Assembly (NCBI GenBank): GCA_023227695.1
Contig: JALNVE010000006.1
Coordinates: forward strand, 1-33,506
Direction of reading: 5' to 3'
DNA length: 33,506 bases
DNA from: Paludibacteraceae bacterium
Lineage (GTDB): Bacteria; Bacteroidota; Bacteroidia; Bacteroidales; Paludibacteraceae
Notes under the pieces: model-generated
Databases searched by the model: none
What the model was told of the DNA's origin: nothing
Seen by the model: the letters and a program-made list of their open reading frames with translations, nothing else
Translations under genes and position numbers: made by a program
Shown here: positions 1 through 7,663 of the stretch, one piece after another
Layout of the letters: each line of letters begins with the position of its first letter
Position numbering within the stretch: the stretch's first letter is position 1

Positions 1-372
1 GGTAATCCTATAGACGGTAATATCAATATATATAATTACAATTATCCTTGCGTAAGCTTTAGTGATGCCAAAAATGGAGATTTTAATAAGCGAACAGATG
101 AATGGCTTCCATTGATTGTAAAAGGAAAAATCAGTCTTTTTATTTATGATACTGGTAGTGCAACATTTTATGTAGGGAAAAAAGACGACCAAGATTTTAC
201 TGTAACTTTATGCAAAGCTTCAGTTTTTGCTGGAGACAAAAAAATAGATAAAGAGTTATTTAGCAGCTTTTTCTTCGATTATCCAGAATTGGTTCAGAAA
301 ATAAACGAGATGTCTTATACCTCAGATGACATTATTGATATCGTAAATGAATATAACGCTTATTTCAAATGA
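1..372 (+). CDS. 3' end of an unrecognised protein (partial)
   Basis: The frame is open from the first base of the window to a TGA at 370-372, so the gene starts upstream and only its last 123 residues are seen. An internal TTG at 112 is not needed as a start. The fragment is rich in Asn, Asp, Lys and Tyr. It ends in an acidic, probably helical tail containing YTSDDIIDIVNEYN, a style common in Bacteroidota proteins of unknown function. No catalytic motif, membrane segment or sorting signal is visible. The stop lies 19 bases before the start of the secreted protease gene, so the two are probably co-transcribed. Both are AT-rich compared with the proline genes downstream. Function is unknown. 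Confidence 0.75.
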   Translation, partial: GNPIDGNINIYNYNYPCVSFSDAKNGDFNKRTDEWLPLIVKGKISLFIYDTGSATFYVGKKDDQDFTVTLCKASVFAGDKKIDKELFSSFFFDYPELVQKINEMSYTSDDIIDIVNEYNAYFK

Positions 373-391
373 CAACAAAAAACTCAATAGA

Positions 392-1564
392 ATGAAACAA
401 CTAATTTCGATTGTCTTATTTCTTCTGACGCTATCATCATTATCTGCACAAGAATTAAAAAATATGGTTTGTGTGGTTAGACAAGATTTTGATGTTAATA
501 AAAAAATAGCATTTCAAAAGATGGCGACAGTACTTTCTGGTCAAGGTTTTTTCTCTGCTAGTAGAGATTTGGAAAGCAGAATCAAAAATTCATTTGGATC
601 TGGATTTGTATATCAATCAGAAAAAGGTAAGTTCTATATCTTAACAAATAAGCATGTAATTGGTGCTGTTAACTCTGCAAACTTGACCTTTTCAAAAGAC
701 AGTGCAGATATAGATTACTCAAATTGTGAAGTAATAAGAAAGGATGATGAGATTGATTTGGCATTAATCAGATTGCCAGAAGATGCAAAATTCAAAGAAT
801 CACTTACGTTAGATACTAAACCTATAGAGGAAGGTATGGAGGTTTGGACTGCAGGTTATCCGGGATTCGGCAACGATCCTCTTTGGCAATTAGGAAAAGG
901 CATCATTTCCAATTCTAACGTAAAAAACGAAGATTTTGAAGAGACTAAAAAAGCGACAATTATTCAACATACAGCTCAAGTTGATCCGGGAAGTTCTGGT
1001 GGTCCTCTATTAGTTAAATCAACATCAAGAAATGCAACAGTCTATAAAGTAGTGGGAATAAACACTTGGAAAGCTATGAGAAGAGAAAATGCCAACTTTG
1101 CCATTTCTGCTAATGATATTCAGAATTTTGCAAACAAGAGCTTGAGTGATACTTCTAAAAAAGCAGATGATTGTTCATATAAATCTGATTCTTTAAACAA
1201 ATCAGTAATGGATTTTCTTAGATATATCCATTCGCAGAATCATTACATATCAAAATATATATCTGAGGATTTGGCCGTATCATTCAACGAGCAGACTTTT
1301 AAAAAAACTATTAAAAACGCAAGTTATTCTACTCGTGATAAATTACGTAACGGAGAAGGAGTAGAAGGATTGATATTTTTGACAGCAGAAAGAATTGCTT
1401 CAAAATACAAAAAAACTAAAGATTTGTCATTAGGAAGAATAGTTGTTTCTAATGATGAAAAAAATGCTGATGTAATTATTATATACAAAGGAAAGGAAGA
1501 AGCAACTACTTGGTTTAAGGATTTCAATGGATGGAAACTAAAATCCATTGACATTTTCGATTAA
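392..1564 (+). CDS. Exported trypsin-fold (S1-type) serine protease
   Basis: I chose the ATG at 392 because it puts a clear signal peptide at the N-terminus (MKQLISIVLFLL, cleaved near SLSAQ-E); extending the frame to 347 would bury that signal and overlap the previous gene. The 390-residue product has the three landmarks of a chymotrypsin-fold protease. His88 lies in TNKHVIG, Asp122 in DDEIDLALI, and Ser202 in DPGSSGGPLL. The spacing resembles HtrA/Trypsin_2 proteins, but no PDZ domain is apparent. Residues from about 240 to 390 form a separate lysine-rich C-terminal region that I do not recognise. It probably acts in the periplasm or at the surface; the substrate is unknown. The catalytic residues look intact. 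Confidence 0.85.
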   Translation: MKQLISIVLFLLTLSSLSAQELKNMVCVVRQDFDVNKKIAFQKMATVLSGQGFFSASRDLESRIKNSFGSGFVYQSEKGKFYILTNKHVIGAVNSANLTFSKDSADIDYSNCEVIRKDDEIDLALIRLPEDAKFKESLTLDTKPIEEGMEVWTAGYPGFGNDPLWQLGKGIISNSNVKNEDFEETKKATIIQHTAQVDPGSSGGPLLVKSTSRNATVYKVVGINTWKAMRRENANFAISANDIQNFANKSLSDTSKKADDCSYKSDSLNKSVMDFLRYIHSQNHYISKYISEDLAVSFNEQTFKKTIKNASYSTRDKLRNGEGVEGLIFLTAERIASKYKKTKDLSLGRIVVSNDEKNADVIIIYKGKEEATTWFKDFNGWKLKSIDIFD

Positions 1565-1822
1565 GGTATTCTTAGAATTTAGTACACTTAATCGGCTTGT
1601 TAGAAGCAAGCCTTCCTAGCTTTAGAGCAGCCAATTGGCTGCTTACTAATTGGACCAATTAGATTAAAATCTTATTGGTCCAATTAGTTTTTCTGCCATT
1701 CAGCAGCCTAAAATGAAAAAAATAGGCATTTCCCAACAAAAAGTCACCCAAATTAGGGTGAATTTCTATCATTTATTAATCAACTTTATAACAATCCTTT
1801 TCTTAATATTATTTGAAAATCA
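1565..1822. other. Intergenic gap rich in hairpins
   Basis: This non-coding stretch holds four separate inverted repeats. They are GGCTTG/CAAGCC (1594-1612), the 16-base palindrome GCAGCCAATTGGCTGC (1627-1642), the long terminator-like hairpin at 1645-1688, and TCACCC/GGGTGA (1744-1761). No open frame of note is present. It separates the AT-rich protease region from the proline genes. Confidence 0.6.
1645..1692 (+). terminator. Long hairpin plus T-run, probable terminator
   Basis: The 15-base arms ACTAATTGGACCAAT (1645-1659) and ATTGGTCCAATTAGT (1674-1688) are perfect complements. An inner AGAT/ATCT pair shortens the loop to TAAA. A run of five T follows the stem at 1688-1692. This fits a rho-independent terminator for the protease gene ending at 1564. 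The stem is longer and more AT-rich than usual, so a repeat element is an alternative. Confidence 0.6.
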
Positions 1823-1830
1823 TAACTTTG
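1823..1830 (+). promoter_or_regulatory. Bacteroidota -7 box (TAACTTTG) for proC
   Basis: TAACTTTG matches the Bacteroides sigma factor -7 consensus TAnnTTTG. It lies about 145 bases upstream of the proC start, which leaves a leader of roughly 140 nucleotides. A good TTTG -33 box at the expected distance was not evident. Transcription probably starts near 1837. Confidence 0.6.
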
Positions 1831-1836
1831 CAAAAT

Positions 1837-1975
1837 AAAGGTGGGAAAGGTCGCGACTCCTACTTCTCAGATAGTGATTATGGTAGCGGCTGGATTCACA
1901 CAAAGTAGGACAAACAGAACGGAATTCTTTTGACAATCAAACGTCAACAGATTCTTTAAAATAAAATTTTCGGAT
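1837..1975 (+). promoter_or_regulatory. Possible structured leader of proC
   Basis: Between the promoter and the proC start lies an unusually long leader. The 8-base arms TCCTACTT (1858-1865) and AAGTAGGA (1903-1910) are perfectly complementary and enclose 37 bases. A GTCGCGAC palindrome sits just before the stem (near 1850), and a small TTGAC/GTCAA pair lies at 1930-1947. The bases are more GC-rich here than in the flanks. It does not match a riboswitch consensus I can recall. A protein-binding or translational control element is possible; this is inference from pairing alone. Confidence 0.35.
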
Positions 1976-2755
1976 ATGAAGATAGCATTAATCGGAGCAG
2001 GTAACATGGGTGGTGCAATCATCAAAGGATTGTATCAGAGTAGAGAATGCAAAGCTGAAGATTTTTTCGTTGCAGACGCAAGCGAAGCTTCACTAAAAAA
2101 CATCAGCAAGATTAACAAGAACATTTTCACTACGACTAACAACAACGAGGCCGTAAAAAATGCAAATTACGTACTATTGGCTGTTAAGCCATGGTTGGTT
2201 GAAACAATTCTCGACGGATTGAAACCTTCACTTGATCCGAAAAAACACATCATCATTTCCGTTGCTGCAGGCGTTAACTTACAGACTATCGCAGACAAGG
2301 TAGGCAAAGAGTTCACGCTCTTCCGTCTTCTGCCAAACACGGCCATGTCTTTGCGCGAGAGCATGACTTTCGTCTCTTCACTCAACGCTAGCAAAGAACA
2401 AGAAGCTTTCATCGTTGAAACATTCAACAAATTAGGAATGGCCATCTCTATTCCTGAGTCTCAGATGGGAGCCTTCACTTCTGTATCTTCTTGCGGAATC
2501 GCTTACGCACTCCGCTACTTAAGAGCAGCTACAGAGGGAGCCGTTGAGTTGGGTATTCGCCCAGACTTAGCACAAGAGGTTATTGCCCAGACAATGATCG
2601 GTGCAGCTCAACTTATTCTTCAAAACAAATCAAACGCCGAAGTTGAGATAGACAAGGTTACCACTCCTGGCGGATGGACCATCAAAGGTTTGAACGTTAT
2701 GGAAGAGTATGGTTTCTCCAACTCCGTTATTAAAGGAATTAAGGCTAATAAATAG
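1976..2755 (+). CDS. proC: Pyrroline-5-carboxylate reductase
   Basis: ProC reduces 1-pyrroline-5-carboxylate to L-proline with NAD(P)H, the last step of proline synthesis in the cytoplasm. The 259-residue product begins with the Rossmann nucleotide-binding motif IGAGNMGGA (residues 5-13). It carries the conserved LLAVKPW segment and ends with the family signature TPGGWTIKGL near residue 230. Length is typical for the family. The ATG at 1976 places the Rossmann strand directly at the N-terminus. The stop lies 8 bases before the XRE-cupin gene, so the two are probably one transcript. ProB and ProA, which make the substrate, are encoded a few kilobases downstream on the same strand. No missing residues were noted. 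Confidence 0.95.
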   Translation: MKIALIGAGNMGGAIIKGLYQSRECKAEDFFVADASEASLKNISKINKNIFTTTNNNEAVKNANYVLLAVKPWLVETILDGLKPSLDPKKHIIISVAAGVNLQTIADKVGKEFTLFRLLPNTAMSLRESMTFVSSLNASKEQEAFIVETFNKLGMAISIPESQMGAFTSVSSCGIAYALRYLRAATEGAVELGIRPDLAQEVIAQTMIGAAQLILQNKSNAEVEIDKVTTPGGWTIKGLNVMEEYGFSNSVIKGIKANK

Positions 2756-2763
2756 GATACGAA

Positions 2764-3312
2764 ATGAACGAGCAAATCAAACAAATTGCAGAGCGTCTGA
2801 AAGGATTGCGCGATGCTTTGGAACTTACTGAGCAAGAATTGGCCGATGTTTGTTCCATCTCTAAAGAAGAGTACACTGCCTACGAGAGCGGCATTAAAGA
2901 CATTCCCGTAAGTATTTTGCACCGCATCTCCCAAAAATTTGGAGTCGAGATGACATCCCTACTTTTTGGCGACGACCCGCACATGCGTGCCTATTACTTA
3001 ACTCGTAAGGATCAAGGAACAGCCATGGAACGCACAAAGGCTTACAAATACCAGTCATTGGCTGCAGGTTTCATCAATCGTAAAGCTGACCCGTTTATTG
3101 TAACGGTAGAGCCTAACGACAAGCCCATCCACCTCAATTCACACCCCGGACAGGAGTTCAACATGGTATTGGAAGGCAGCATGATTTTGGAATTGAACGG
3201 CAAGCAATTGACTTTGAACGAAGGCGACAGCATCTACTTCGATTCTGGCATAAATCACGGCATGAAAGCCCTTAATGGCAAGACTGTCCGTTTCTTGGCC
3301 ATCATCATGTAA
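2764..3312 (+). CDS. XRE-family regulator with C-terminal cupin domain
   Basis: This 182-residue protein has two parts. Residues about 5-70 form a Cro/CI-type helix-turn-helix (LTEQELADVCSISKEEY followed by VSILHRISQKFGV). Residues about 105-180 form a small cupin barrel (HPGQEFNMVLEGSM, GDSIYFDSGINHG). The family typically senses a small molecule in the cupin and represses or activates nearby genes. It sits between proC and an AMP-forming acyl-CoA synthetase; HTH-cupin regulator and acyl-CoA synthetase pairs are common in Bacteroidales as far as I recall. It may therefore control the synthetase rather than proline synthesis. The ligand is unknown. Confidence 0.85.
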   Translation: MNEQIKQIAERLKGLRDALELTEQELADVCSISKEEYTAYESGIKDIPVSILHRISQKFGVEMTSLLFGDDPHMRAYYLTRKDQGTAMERTKAYKYQSLAAGFINRKADPFIVTVEPNDKPIHLNSHPGQEFNMVLEGSMILELNGKQLTLNEGDSIYFDSGINHGMKALNGKTVRFLAIIM

Positions 3313-3406
3313 TTAACTTATTTCTTAATAACAAATTTCTCACATCACCCTTTCCGAGAGTCTCTCTTCCACTGGGTTCTGTGAATTTCATAAAAAGACA
3401 TACAAA

Positions 3407-5062
3407 ATGCTCGAAAAATATTTACCAAGAATCGACTTCGACTCCTTGGAAGATTTTAGAAAGAATTTTAAAATAAACGTTCCAAAGGACTTCAACTTCT
3501 CTTACGACGTTGTTGACGAATGGGCAAGAATAAACCCAAAGAAGGTTGCTTTGTGTTGGGTCAACGATAAAGGTGCACATATTGACTTCACCTTTGAAGA
3601 CATAAAACGCGAATCAGACAAGACAGCTGCTTATTTCCAATCTCTTGGTATTGGAAAGGGTGACATGGTGATGTTGATTTTGAAGCGTCGTTATGAATTC
3701 TGGTTCTCCATTATAGCATTGCACAAGATTGGGGCAGTAGCCATCCCTGCTACACACCTTTTGACAAAGAAGGATATCGTCTACAGAGCCAACGCAGCAA
3801 CTATCAAAGCGATAGTAGCAGACGGTGAGCAGGTTATCATGACACATATTTCTGATGCATTGGCCGAGTCTCCTTCTGTCGAGAAGGTGATCTCAGTAGG
3901 TCCAATCATCCCTGATGGTTGGGAAGATTTTCATAAAGGAATTGAATCAGCAGCTCCATTCGTTAAGACTGAGCATCCGAACAATAATGATGACATCATG
4001 TTGATGTACTTCACATCAGGTACAACAGGCGAACCTAAGATGGTGGCTCATACGTTCACTTACCCATTGGGTCATATCGTAACCGGAAAATATTGGCACA
4101 ACTTGAATGAAAAGAGTCTTCACCTTACAGTTGCCGATACAGGTTGGGGTAAAGCCGTTTGGGGAAAACTTTACGGACAATGGTTCGTTGGTGCTACTGT
4201 ATTCGTTTACGATCATGAGAAATTCACTCCAGCAGATATGTTGAAGATGATTCAGGATTACAAGATCACATCTTTCTGTGCTCCTCCAACCATCTTCCGT
4301 TTCATGATTAAAGAAGATCTTCACATGTACGATCTTTCTTCTTTGAAATATTGTACAATTGCCGGAGAGGCTTTGAACCCAAGCGTATACAACGACTTTT
4401 TAGAGGCTACAGGCGTTAAGTTGATGGAAGGTTTCGGACAGACTGAGACCACCGTAACCATCGCCACTTTCCCTTGGATGGAGCCAAAACCAGGTTCAAT
4501 GGGTGTTCCAAACCCTGCATACGACATCGACCTTATCACAGCCGACGGTCGTAAAGCCGAGGATGGTGAACAAGGTGAGATCGTTATCCACACAGATAAG
4601 GGTTATCCTGTAGGATTGTTTAAGGAGTACTACCGTGACCCAGTGAAGACTAAAGAGTCATGTAACGACAACACTTACCACACCGGCGACCTTGCTTGGC
4701 GTGACGAGGACGGTTTCTTCTGGTTTGTTGGTCGTACAGATGATGTTATCAAGAGTTCCGGTTACCGTATCGGTCCTTTCGAGGTTGAAAGTGCTTGTAT
4801 GACTCACCCAGCTGTTGTAGAGTGCGCCATCACAGGTGTTCCTGATGACATCCGTGGACAGATCATCAAGGCTACCATTGTTCTTTCCAAAGAGTACAAG
4901 GACAAAGCTGGAGATGCTCTTATTAAGGAGATTCAAGACCACGTGAAACGTACAACTGCTCCGTACAAATATCCACGTGTGGTTGAATTTGTAGATGAAC
5001 TTCCTAAGACTATCAGCGGTAAGATTCGTCGTGTAGAGATTAGAAACAAAGACAAGAAATAA
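3407..5062 (+). CDS. AMP-forming acyl-CoA synthetase
   Basis: The 551-residue protein belongs to the ANL adenylating superfamily and should activate a carboxylic acid to its acyl-CoA through an acyl-AMP. The phosphate-binding loop YFTSGTTGEPK is at residues 201-211. GFGQTETTV forms the A5 motif. YHTGDLAWRDEDG and VGRTDDVIKSSGYRIGPFEVE (split across the hinge) form the C-terminal motifs. PKTISGKIRR near residue 540 holds the catalytic lysine (about Lys539). It resembles the acetyl/medium-chain acyl-CoA synthetases found next to XRE-cupin regulators in Bacteroidales. The acyl substrate cannot be read from sequence. A terminator-like hairpin follows directly. There is no clear reason to link it to the distant resorcinol cluster. 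Confidence 0.85.
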   Translation: MLEKYLPRIDFDSLEDFRKNFKINVPKDFNFSYDVVDEWARINPKKVALCWVNDKGAHIDFTFEDIKRESDKTAAYFQSLGIGKGDMVMLILKRRYEFWFSIIALHKIGAVAIPATHLLTKKDIVYRANAATIKAIVADGEQVIMTHISDALAESPSVEKVISVGPIIPDGWEDFHKGIESAAPFVKTEHPNNNDDIMLMYFTSGTTGEPKMVAHTFTYPLGHIVTGKYWHNLNEKSLHLTVADTGWGKAVWGKLYGQWFVGATVFVYDHEKFTPADMLKMIQDYKITSFCAPPTIFRFMIKEDLHMYDLSSLKYCTIAGEALNPSVYNDFLEATGVKLMEGFGQTETTVTIATFPWMEPKPGSMGVPNPAYDIDLITADGRKAEDGEQGEIVIHTDKGYPVGLFKEYYRDPVKTKESCNDNTYHTGDLAWRDEDGFFWFVGRTDDVIKSSGYRIGPFEVESACMTHPAVVECAITGVPDDIRGQIIKATIVLSKEYKDKAGDALIKEIQDHVKRTTAPYKYPRVVEFVDELPKTISGKIRRVEIRNKDKK

Positions 5063-5073
5063 TGACGAAAGGT

Positions 5074-5102
5074 TCGGGTGCAATCCTTTGCGCCCGACTT
5101 TT
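5074..5102 (+). terminator. Hairpin terminator after acyl-CoA synthetase
   Basis: The arms TCGGGTGCAA (5074-5083) and TTGCGCCCGA (5088-5097) pair along ten bases with one G-U wobble and a TCCT loop, followed by CTTTT. This is a compact intrinsic terminator. It ends 22 bases before the proB start, so proB may depend on read-through or on a promoter overlapping this site. Confidence 0.7.
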
Positions 5103-5124
5103 CCCAAAATAAAGAGATAAAAAG

Positions 5125-6204
5125 ATGCAGAACAAAAGAATCGCAATAAAGATAGGAAGCAATGTGCTTACGAAGAAAGACGGTTCTCTTGACTACACGC
5201 GAATGTCAGCTCTAGTTGACCAAATAGCAGAGCTTCACAACCGTGGCGTCGAGATTATTCTCATCTCTTCAGGTGCCGTAGCTGCCGGCCGTTCAAAGGT
5301 CTTGGCAGAGAAACTCGACACTGTTTCTGCCCGACAGCTCTTTTCTGCCATCGGTCAGGTAAGGTTAATTCACCGTTACTACATGCTCTTCCGTGACCAC
5401 GGAATCACTTGCGGACAGGTGCTCACTACCAAAGAGAGTCTCAGCACCAGAGGTCATTACTTGAACCAACGCAACTGCATGTCGGTGATGATCGAACACG
5501 GCGTCATTCCTATCGTAAACGAAAACGATACCATCTCGGTAACGGAACTGATGTTTACTGATAACGATGAACTTTCTGGCCTTTTGGCAGCCATGATGGA
5601 TGCCGAAAAGCTAATCATATTGAGCAATATAGATGGCATCTTCAATGGTAACCCGAGCGACCCTGAATCGTCAGTGATCCGGGAGGTTTTACCGGGAAAG
5701 AGAGACCTCTCCGCTTACATACAAGCAGGAAAATCCACATTTGGCCGTGGAGGAATGCAGACCAAGACTAACATCGCCAGCAAAGTGGCAGATGAAGGTA
5801 TCGAGGTCATCATCGCCAACGGAAAGAAGGATAACATCCTGATTGACTTGATGGACAACCAGGAGGAGACAGTTTGTACAAGATTCATCGCCTCGCCTGA
5901 GCCGGTTTCAAGCGTGAAGAAATGGATTGCCCACAGCGAAGGTTTTGCGAAAGGCGAAATCCACATAGATGAACGTGCGACGAAGACTTTGACTGGAGAG
6001 GAAGAGGCCACTTCGCTTCTTATGGTAGGTGTAACCGATGTGAAGGGTAAGTTTGAAAAAGACGATATCGTAAAGATCATCGGCAACAACGGTGAGCAGA
6101 TTGGACTCGGTAAGGTTCAGTACAGCAGCACCGAAGCTCGCAAACTTATTGGGATGAAAGGCGAAAAACCTATCATTCATTGCGACTACATGTATATTTT
6201 ATAG
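5125..6204 (+). CDS. proB: Glutamate 5-kinase
   Basis: ProB phosphorylates L-glutamate to glutamyl-5-phosphate, the committed step of proline synthesis, and is usually feedback-inhibited by proline. The 359-residue product has the amino-acid-kinase fold with IAIKIGSNVLT at the start, LISSGAVAAG near residue 50, VNENDTISV near 135 and GRGGMQTK near 209. A C-terminal PUA-type domain follows (about residues 270-359, ending in GKVQYSSTEARKLIG). The two-domain layout and length match full ProB enzymes. It precedes proA by 158 bases that contain a possible structured leader. Kinase and reductase normally work together because the phosphate intermediate is labile. Confidence 0.95.
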   Translation: MQNKRIAIKIGSNVLTKKDGSLDYTRMSALVDQIAELHNRGVEIILISSGAVAAGRSKVLAEKLDTVSARQLFSAIGQVRLIHRYYMLFRDHGITCGQVLTTKESLSTRGHYLNQRNCMSVMIEHGVIPIVNENDTISVTELMFTDNDELSGLLAAMMDAEKLIILSNIDGIFNGNPSDPESSVIREVLPGKRDLSAYIQAGKSTFGRGGMQTKTNIASKVADEGIEVIIANGKKDNILIDLMDNQEETVCTRFIASPEPVSSVKKWIAHSEGFAKGEIHIDERATKTLTGEEEATSLLMVGVTDVKGKFEKDDIVKIIGNNGEQIGLGKVQYSSTEARKLIGMKGEKPIIHCDYMYIL

Positions 6205-6208
6205 TTAA

Positions 6209-6325
6209 TAGCGTTACAGAAATGAGATGTTGATTTCTCTATAAGAGCAAATGAACATTGGGCGAGCCCTCAGGCGTATTGGCACATTTACTCAGCCTTT
6301 GTGATTTGCTAAAAAAACAACGCTA
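6209..6325 (+). promoter_or_regulatory. Possible three-way-junction leader before proA
   Basis: The proB-proA gap can fold into a closed three-stem shape. The outer stem is TAGCGTT (6209-6215) with AACGCTA (6319-6325). One arm is AGAAAT/ATTTCT (6218-6238). The other is AGCAAAT/ATTTGCT (6246-6310). All are perfect pairings, found by eye. The outer stem ends 37 bases before the proA start, a position suited to control of translation. It does not match a riboswitch I can name. Chance pairing remains possible in a region this AT-rich. Confidence 0.35.
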
Positions 6326-6362
6326 GAAAAATATATAATAAGTAATCAGAAAAAAATCGCTT

Positions 6363-7610
6363 ATGGATTTAACAGATATATTCAAACAGGTTAGACAAGC
6401 CTCTGTTGCTTTAAGCCTAATAGACGACGATAAAATAAACAAGGTTCTCTTGGCTTTGGCCGACGAGACCGAAGCTCAAATGGACTATATTCTTGCCGAG
6501 AATGCAAAAGACTTGGCAAAGATGGATGAAGCTAATCCGATATACGACCGCTTGAAGTTAACTGCTGACCGCATCAAAGGCATCGCCGGAGATATGCGAA
6601 ACGTTACGAAGTTACCGTCTCCATTGGGAAGAATCTTGGCCGACAAAGTTTTACCAAACGGTTTGAAGGTTAAGAAAATAAGCGTTCCATTCGGAGTAAT
6701 CGGCATCATCTACGAGGCTCGTCCTAACGTAAGTTTCGATGTATTCTCCCTCTGTTTCAAATCAGGCAACGCCTGCATTTTGAAGGGAGGAACAGACGCC
6801 CATTGTTCCAACAGTGCTATCGTAAAGATTATCCACTCTGTGCTTGACCGTTTCGGAATCAACCAAAATATTGTAGCATTGCTTCCTGCAGGAAGAGAGG
6901 CTACTGGCGAAATGCTCAACGCAGTAGATTACATAGATTTGATCATTCCAAGAGGTAGTTCCAACCTGATCAATTTTGTCCGTCATAACGCAAAAGTCCC
7001 AGTAATTGAGACGGGTGCCGGCATCTGCCACACTTACTTCGACGAGACAGGTGAAAAGGAGAAGGGCGCAGACATCATCTTCAACGGAAAAACGAGAAGA
7101 GTGAGCGTCTGCAACGCATTGGATTGCGTCATCATCAACGAGAAGCGTTTGTCTGACCTTCCATTCCTGTGCGAAAGATTGGCCACTAAGAACGTCATCA
7201 TCTATGCTGACCTGAAGGCTTACACCTTCTTGGACGGTCACTATCCAGTTGAGTTGCTGAAGAAGGCTACAGACGACTCCTTCGGAACAGAATTCCTCGA
7301 TTACAAATTGTCCATCAAGACGGTTGCCAATATTGACGAGGCTTTGGCACACATAGCCAAATACAGTTCTAAACACAGTGAAGCCATCATCAGTAAGGAC
7401 GAGGCAAACATTGCCAAGTTCGACAAGATGGTCGACGCAGCTTGTATCTACACCAACACAGCTACAGTCTGGACAGACGGTGCGCAGTTCGGTCTAGGTG
7501 CTGAGATCGGAATCTCAACCCAGAAGATGCATGCCCGCGGACCAATGGCATTGGAAGAGATAACCACCTACAAGTGGATTATCAAAGGTGACGGACAAAC
7601 TAGAAATTAA
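6363..7610 (+). CDS. proA: Glutamate-5-semialdehyde dehydrogenase (gamma-glutamyl phosphate reductase)
   Basis: ProA reduces glutamyl-5-phosphate with NADPH to glutamate semialdehyde, which cyclises to the ProC substrate. The 415-residue protein has the aldehyde-dehydrogenase fold. PFGVIGIIYEARPNV (about 109-123) and LKGGTDAHCSNSAI (about 140-153) mark the nucleotide-binding region. The catalytic cysteine is Cys250 in VSVCNALDC. The C-terminal GAEIGISTQKMHARGPM segment is typical of ProA. Length matches the family. It follows proB on the same strand and is followed 53 bases later by the transcarbamylase gene, linking proline and arginine synthesis at one locus. Confidence 0.95.
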   Translation: MDLTDIFKQVRQASVALSLIDDDKINKVLLALADETEAQMDYILAENAKDLAKMDEANPIYDRLKLTADRIKGIAGDMRNVTKLPSPLGRILADKVLPNGLKVKKISVPFGVIGIIYEARPNVSFDVFSLCFKSGNACILKGGTDAHCSNSAIVKIIHSVLDRFGINQNIVALLPAGREATGEMLNAVDYIDLIIPRGSSNLINFVRHNAKVPVIETGAGICHTYFDETGEKEKGADIIFNGKTRRVSVCNALDCVIINEKRLSDLPFLCERLATKNVIIYADLKAYTFLDGHYPVELLKKATDDSFGTEFLDYKLSIKTVANIDEALAHIAKYSSKHSEAIISKDEANIAKFDKMVDAACIYTNTATVWTDGAQFGLGAEIGISTQKMHARGPMALEEITTYKWIIKGDGQTRN

Positions 7611-7663
7611 GGTGAGTTCTATTAATTAGCTTTTAATTCACGATATTCATAAAAAAATAAGAT

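Noticed and set aside
347..391. N-terminal extension of the protease frame
   Set aside because: It overlaps the upstream gene and would place 15 polar residues before a clear signal peptide.
3407..5062. Idea that the acyl-CoA synthetase supplies the resorcinol cluster
   Set aside because: It is separated by five genes and terminators and has its own regulator next to it; no sequence evidence links the two.
4658..5146. 162-residue minus-strand frame over the end of the acyl-CoA synthetase
   Set aside because: It overlaps conserved catalytic motifs of the + strand gene and a terminator; no independent support.
6762..7376. 204-residue open frame on the minus strand inside proA
   Set aside because: It lies wholly within a well-supported proA, has no recognisable motif and has a shadow-like composition.
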